Of a stretch of 64,000 bases of DNA, positions 58,560 to 64,000 are shown one piece after another (position 1 is the stretch's first letter; each line of letters starts with the position of its first letter). The notes under the pieces were generated by a model. The model was not told the origin of the DNA. It searched no databases and worked only from the letters and a program-made list of their open reading frames with translations. Location: the NCBI GenBank assembly GCA_036571765.1, contig BROE01000015.1, positions 826,224-890,223 on the forward strand, read 5' to 3'. Position numbers and translations under genes: made by a program. The DNA comes from Plecoglossus altivelis (taxonomy: Eukaryota; Chordata; Actinopteri; Osmeriformes; Plecoglossidae).

Positions 58560-58725
58560 CATATGAACGGCACGTGAAAAAAGAACGAAAGACTCATACC
58601 CGAAGACCCTGTCAGGAAAAGAGCAAATCATTTGTTTACTTGACTAAGCATATGCGTGTAACAGTGCTGAGGCGCGGCTACGGGAAAAATGAACGAATCA
58701 TTGTTTGAGAGGACTCGTTAACCCT
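58560..58725. repeat. dispersed CACGTG/GAACGAATC repeat, copy 3
   Basis: GGCACGTGAAAAAAGAACGA, AGACTCATACCCGAAGAC and GAACGAATCATTGTTTGAGA recall the 2.9-kb locus (GAATCATTGTTTGAGAGTAC) and the 39.8-kb locus. It directly precedes the palindromic MITE at 58731. Confidence 0.55.
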
Positions 58726-58730
58726 TTGTC

Positions 58731-58897
58731 CAGGGGTCATCATCTCTGGTCCTGGAGGGCTACCATCCTGTAGGTTTTCACTTCAAGTACACATTATGTA
58801 GTCTCATTCAGCTCATCATCCAGGTATTTATAAGAATCAGGTGTGCTAAATTGAGGTTGAAGGGAAAACAGTCTGGATGGTAGCCCTCCTGGACTGC
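58731..58897. mobile_element. palindromic MITE, CAGGGGTCAT end
   Basis: GGTCCTGGAGGGCTACCATC on the left and GATGGTAGCCCTCCTGGACT on the right are inverted repeats enclosing about 100 bp. The CAGGGG end is hAT-like. There is no coding content. Confidence 0.65.
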
Positions 58898-59607
58898 AAT
58901 TGCATTGATTTTCCAGTCCAATAGTAGAGAGTCCAATAGTAATATCTGCAGTGTGTCCTACATCTTGCACAGAAAACTAAGCTGACCTTTTAAAATCTAA
59001 AACTCCAACACACCATTAAGATCAAACAATGTAACTTAAACTCTTTGTAATGCAAACACGGTTGACACAGATTTATTTTACATAGAAGACCAACCTGGGA
59101 GCACTAATGAAATTAAAAGTAACTAAACATTTGATGTGCAATAAGTCGGTCACATTTCTCCAGGTATAATTCCCCAGGTTCATTGGACGCAAACACTATG
59201 CATCAGGAGACCCTGTATGAATACAAATGAAATGTATTGCTATTACACAACTCAGATGCACCTCACACAGCTACAGCCCAAGTTAGTTGAAACAAACAGA
59301 TCTGGCTGTAAACTTTTCCCTCCATTTTATATCACACTATTGCAATTGTGACCACCAACTTCATTGTATTTAATAGTAGCTAGCATTAGCACTAGCATCC
59401 CTAGGCTAAGGTATATTTACTTGTTCTCATAATTTCCCAAGCCTGAGATTCAAGCAAGCAGACATTGATTTAGGAAGATCAGGCACCAGTAGAGCAAAAC
59501 CACATGATCATTTTTTTTTTCTTTAATCTAAATTTGAGATGACGTTTACGTGTGTAAATGGCAACGTGTGACGTGTGTGGAGGAAATGGGTATTCCCTGT
59601 ACATTAG

Positions 59608-61292
59608 TCAAGTTCAAGTCAAGTTGAGCTTTATTGTCATTCCGCTACATGTGGGGCATACAGTGGAACGAAATGTCGTGCCTCGCAGAACTACGGTGCT
59701 ACATAAATACAGGCATACAGCAATCAAGTAAAAATGTATTTAAAAAAAATTCCTATACATAAACAAAAAAATACAAACTATACAAATTCTTTCAGATTAA
59801 TTCTATACATATGCAAAGAGAGACTATGTGAGTTTAAGCAGCGGGCTGTGGAACAGTGCAGGATGATTTGTAGGGCATGAGCATGTAAACGTACATATGT
59901 ACCGATATTACTGAGTCTTTTTGTGAAATTTGTGTACACACAGCAGTGGGTGTGAAATGTGACCAGTGCAGTGAAAAGTGACTAGTGCAAGTTCCAGATG
60001 GTCCATGTTTCAGGTGGTATGGGGTTTGTATGGGGTTTCAGAGAGTGGCGGGATGATTTGAGTTCATGGCTCTCACAGCGATACTGTTGGCTTTGCTGGA
60101 GCATTGTGTGTGGAAAAAGTCCAGGATGGAGAGGAGAGGGGCACCGCTGCAGCTGTGTTCACTGTCCGCTGGATGGTCTTGTGGTCTGCTGCAGTACAGT
60201 TCCCGTACCAGACAGTGATGCAGCTGGTCAGCACACTCTCAATGGTGCCCCTGTAGAAAGTGGTAAGGATGGGTGGAGGGAGACTTGCTCTTTTCAGCCG
60301 GCGGAGAAAGTGTAGGCGCTGATGTGCCTTCTTGGAGAGTGACATGGTGTTGGTGGTCCAGGTGAGGTCCTATGTCATGTGCACCCCCAGGAATTTGACT
60401 CTCTCCACAGGCGAGCTGTCGATGGTCAGTAGGGGGTGATCAGCGGAGTTTCTCCTGAAGTCCATCACAACTTCTTTTGTCTTACTCACATTGAGGGACA
60501 AAATTCATTTAGACAGGACACAGGTGATTTCTTTGGTACCGGTATGATTAGTGTGGATTGGAGACATGTGGGGACGACTGCCTGGGTCAGCGAGGTGTTG
60601 AAGATATCTGTTAGGACATCTGTCAGCTGTACAGCGCAGTCTTTCAGTACACGGCCAGGCATGTTGTCGGGACCCACAGCCTTGCGTGGGTTAATCCTAG
60701 ATAGGGTCTTCCTTACGTTGGCTGGAGACAGACAGAGCACCTGGTCGTTGGGAGTTGTGGGCAGTTTTTGTGCAGATGTGTCATTCTGCATTTCAAACCA
60801 TGAATAAAAGTGGTTGAGTATATCTGTGAGGGATGTGTCATCATCACAGGCCTGTGTCGGGGGCTTGTTGTCTGTAATGGTCTGAATGGCTTGCCACAGA
60901 CTCCGTGTGTCTCTGCTGTCTGTGAAGTGATTGTTGATTTTTTGAGCATATGACCATTTTGCATTTTTGATGCTTCGGGACAGATTGGCTCTTGCTGTTT
61001 TGAGGGCTGCTTTATCTCCTGATCTAAAAGGTTCATCTTTGGTCTTTAGCAGGCCACGGACCTCTGCTGTCATCCATGGCTTCTGGTTGGCGTGTGTGGT
61101 GATGGTCTTTGTGACTGTCACATCATCTGTGCACTTTTTGATGTAAGCAGTCACAGTTTCAGGGTACTCCTGTAGGTCTGTATGGTTGTTGTAAGTGGCT
61201 GCCTCTTTGAACATGTTCCAGTCTGTGTCCTGGAAGCAGTTCTGCAGTGCAGAGGTAGCATTTTCTGGCCATATCGTATTTACATTAATCAT
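59608..61292 (-). mobile_element. L2-type LINE with internal RT deletion, copy 3
   Basis: The longest copy. A minus frame of 268 codons (61292-60486) carries the region before the RT and its first motifs: QKPWMTAEVRGLLKTKDEPF, RSIKNAKWSYAQKINNHF, RINPRKAVGPDNMPGRVLKD, CAVQLTDVLTDIFNTSLTQA and IIPVPKKSPVSCLNE. It then jumps to the thumb/C-terminal part (60345-60073: SLSKKAHQRLHFLRRLKRAS, FYRGTIESVLTSCITVWYGN). The RT palm (family FSSAFNTI and FADDTT boxes) is missing. The 3' UTR ends at 59608 with AAGTTCAAGTCAAGTTGAGC read in plus. The 268-codon frame is unusually intact for this window. Confidence 0.9.
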
Positions 61293-61299
61293 TAACCAA

Positions 61300-61600
61300 T
61301 AGAACTAGTCAATGGATACTAGTCAGTATGCTTCTCATGTAGCTTGCAATTAATAAGAGGTAGATTGTGTCAGGGTTAATACATCTTTAGTCAGAGAGTT
61401 GTCATAAGATAAGAGCTGTGAGTCTCTTTCTCTGTGACTGTTGTAACGTGTATACTGCCTGACTGTCACTATCTATGTTTACATTCTTGTGCCCTATAAA
61501 AGATTGTCCTTTGGCCTTCAGAGGGGAGAGAGACATGATCGAGACCTAAACCTGGTCTTGTCATCATTTATTGTCAGAGGTCTGGTTTTCTCTCCAAATC
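61300..61600 (+). promoter_or_regulatory. LTR-like sequence with TATA box (uncertain)
   Basis: CCCTATAAAAGATTG (61492-61506) lies about 50 bp before GGGGAGAGAGACATGATCGA and GTCTTGTCATCATTTATTGT. That arrangement resembles the U3/R part of a retroelement LTR. No matching second LTR, primer site or internal region was seen, so a solo LTR is only a possibility. Confidence 0.25.
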
Positions 61601-61632
61601 TGCAGATTAATAATTAATTAATTAATTAACAT
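61600..61632. repeat. (TTAA)n-type microsatellite
   Basis: A run of about five ATTA/TTAA units. Confidence 0.85.
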
Positions 61633-62740
61633 ATTAAAATCCAGAACTAAACAGAATTTTGTCACTGTTTATGAATAGACAGAAAAACACTGTCTTCGAC
61701 ATGTGTCATGTTCATATGGAAGGCAGACCTGGGCTAAATTTCAATATGAACGTTTGTGTCCAGACATCAAATTAGCAATTTTTTATGTCTGTCACAGAAA
61801 CTGAGCTTTCATGCACAGACGTCAAAAAGAACGTGTACAGACATCCATTTTTTATATCTGTCCCGGCTGATTGTGCCAAAATATCTGTGAACATTAGTAT
61901 ATGTAAAATTTGAATGGGTACAGATGTTAAAAATGAAAATGCACAGAATTTCTGGTGTCATCTAATAACTATAGGTCCTTTATCAATACCGCACAAAGCG
62001 TTTCTTTTGTACTTGAAATGAGTAATCTTCAAATAGTTTGGCAGTTGTTATTGGCCTCAGACAGGTTGTCATTATTTGGTTCTGTAAAGTTTGTAAATAG
62101 AATGTAACGGTCGGAGTAATGTCTGTGCTGCGTTGTGGAATGTTTAGTTTAGTTTTCAACAGTGGTCAGATTTTATTAATATAATGGGAACAGACCTTAT
62201 AATATTTGTTAAATGATGAAAACATATTTTTTGGTATATTCTGTCTAAATGCTGTGTCATTGGGCATGTGATATTCATCGTCATTCTATGTTGTTTCAGC
62301 ACCACCACAAGTTAATCCTACCAAAGGAAAACGTTTATCAAGAGTTAATTTTGTTCCAACAGACACCCCAGGAGCAGACACAACATATCAACCAGTTATT
62401 TAGATATTTATTAATATCTTCCCTACAGCTACTGTATTAAAAATGCACCGACAACAAAAGCTTCAAGCTTTGGCAAACCGATTTAATAACACTGGTCATT
62501 CAAATTCTGAACAGACTGAACGAGCCGGCGACAAGCTGCTGTCCCCCATATACATGGACTGTCCCAAATAGTAAATAACAGCTACGTAAGAGCTCACATG
62601 ATCACCGTAGGACTATGTAAATTTTTTATGTCTGTCATGAACATTGACAGGCGTTGACAGGTTGAATACACCTAAGGTCTAGGAATGGCTCAATTAGAAG
62701 AGCCTCTGAGATGGAATGGGTATGGTCATAGATTCAAAAT

Positions 62741-62770
62741 CAGTTGTAAGCAGTTGTAAGCAGTTGTAAG
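62741..62770. repeat. (CAGTTGTAAG)3 minisatellite
   Basis: Three perfect tandem copies of a 10-bp unit. Confidence 0.97.
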
Positions 62771-62830
62771 TTGATAGCATCTTTTTTACCAGACCTAGAA
62801 CCAAACTTATCGATGCCTTATCCATTAGAT

Positions 62831-62857
62831 TATATATATATATTATATATATATATG
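62831..62857. repeat. (TA)n microsatellite
   Basis: Two short TATATATA blocks separated by TT. Confidence 0.9.
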
Positions 62858-63063
62858 GTCTTTCCCTGTAGCCTATAATTACGGTGTACTTTTGCTTACT
62901 ATTACTCAATACCTAAACTCACCCCGCCCCCCCCCCTCTCTCTTCTCCTCTCGCCAGGGCTGTTTTAGCCAATCGGAACAAGTCCATGTCAAATTGAGTC
63001 ACACCGTACTGAGCCATAGCAACGGCGTTCACGACCCGGCCAGACAGAAACCCCCAAAGATGA

Positions 63064-63432
63064 GAAATGGGTACCAGCACATGTAGGACTTCAAGGTAAC
63101 AAGGAAGCGGAAAAAAAGACCAAACATAAACATTGCACTCAGTAGATCAGAAGGAAAACATTTTATTTCAGAAGCATCCAATAGGAAGTGGCAGACAGTT
63201 TGGGATTCATGTCATACAGGTCAACATTATTATAAGGTTCAAAAAACCATAAAGGAAAGCAAAATTATTCACAAGTCAAGTAGAAAAGAACAAGTTATTT
63301 TCACACATTTTCAAACAGGACATTCAAATTTAAATCACACTTTAAACAGTTTATGGAAACATGATACAGGTCTATGTGATGTCTGCTAGTAGAGGAAACT
63401 GTGGAGTATATCATGTAGATATACTTTAGATT
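63064..63432 (+). pseudogene. RNase H / C-terminal relic of another LINE
   Basis: Translating from 63067 gives WVPAHVGLQGNKEAEKKTKH, the end of an RNase H domain. It is followed after frameshifts by FTHFQTGHSNLNHTLNSLW-like, HDTGLCDVCLVEETVEYIM-like residues. This WVPAHVGxxGNExAD plus Cys-rich tail arrangement is known from I-group/Jockey-type LINEs. It is truncated on the right by the L2 copy. Confidence 0.6.
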
Positions 63433-63435
63433 TGC

Positions 63436-64000
63436 AAAGGACCCCACTCACCCCTCCCACAGCCTCTTCCAGCTCCTACCATCAGGCAGACGGTATCGGA
63501 GCATCAGAGCCCGCTCTGCCAGACTGCTCAACAGCTTCTTCCCCCAGGCTGTGAGAGCTCATACTTTAATCACCCTGACCCTCCCTTACAAACCCCATAC
63601 CACCTGAAACTAAGACAATCTGAAACTTGCACTAGTCACTTTTCCACTGCACTACTCACTTTCATACACACTGCTGTGTGTACACAAATTGCACTAAAGA
63701 CTCTGTAATATCGGCAACATATGTATGTTTACACGCTCATATTATTTGCACATGTACAGTACTCTTTGCACATGTTTAGCTCCCCATCGATAAGTATTCG
63801 TGCAGTTTGTATAGTTTGTATCTTTTTTAGTTTATGTATAGGGAAAATTGTTATATTTATTTTTACTTGATTGTTGTTTGCCTGTACTGTTGTATGCCTG
63901 TATTTATGTAGCACTGTGGCTCTGTGAGGCACGACATTTCATTCCATTGTATGCCTCCGCATGTAGCGGAATGACAATAAAGCACAACTTGAACTTGAAC
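63436..64000 (+). mobile_element. L2-type LINE 3' fragment, copy 4 (runs to window edge)
   Basis: It starts at AAGGACCCCACTCACCCCTC, encodes HSLFQLLPSGRRYRSIRARS-like residues, then the family 3' UTR with AATGACAATAAAGCACAACT and GAACTTGAAC at position 64000. It is inserted into, or abuts, a different LINE relic with an RNase H-like segment. Confidence 0.88.

Noticed and set aside
3741..62857. CRISPR-like spaced repeats
   Set aside because: All short tandem repeats here are ordinary microsatellites or minisatellites without unique spacers, in a vertebrate genome.

Overview
The window is vertebrate nuclear DNA, almost certainly from a teleost fish. It carries intron-rich vertebrate genes, many decayed fish-type retroelements (Rex3/RTE, L2/CR1-group LINEs, Ty3/Gypsy), Tc1/mariner-superfamily DNA transposons, a tRNA-derived SINE, MITE-like elements and microsatellites. 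Most open frames are chance frames or transposon relics. I could support only two host genes, both on the minus strand.

From about 40.7 kb down to the left edge lies the 5' part of gpsm1 (AGS3, G-protein signalling modulator 1). I resolved 11 consecutive coding exons: 40697-40639, 26669-26448, 17888-17753, 17643-17501, 14117-13994, 13795-13680, 13477-13322, 13177-13069, 12622-12508, 4626-4556 and 1928-1764. Every junction has AG/GT splice sites and matching phase, giving 472 codons without a stop. This covers the short N-terminus, the whole TPR array and the start of the linker. The GoLoco (Gi/o-binding) exons lie beyond position 1. A phase-compatible candidate alternative first exon sits in intron 1 (30941-30793).

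The second gene is purg (55970-54957), an intact single-exon frame for the three-repeat PUR nucleic-acid-binding protein. It lies about 14 kb upstream of gpsm1 in the same orientation. I recognised no wrn exon beside it, although in mammals WRN is its head-to-head neighbour.

The gpsm1 introns are dense with insertions. The intron between exons 10 and 9 holds a Rex3 element split into two opposing halves, bounded by a 9-bp duplication (5415-7909), which is the signature of twin priming. The intron between exons 3 and 2 holds an 8-kb stack of nested elements (about 18.0-26.1 kb): Rex3 inside one Tc1-like element, then a second Tc1-like element split by a GGGGT-ended element that is itself split by an IS630/mariner-like element. 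Two 0.75-0.9 kb arms form an inverted repeat around exons 5-9. Intron 1 and the flanks carry L2/CR1-group LINE fragments. From 49 to 55 kb the DNA is AT-rich and largely repeat-free; part of it could be purg 3' UTR.

No rRNA, canonical tRNA, CRISPR or bacterial-type feature was seen. All family assignments come from reading motifs by eye. Element ends without a visible target-site duplication are approximate.
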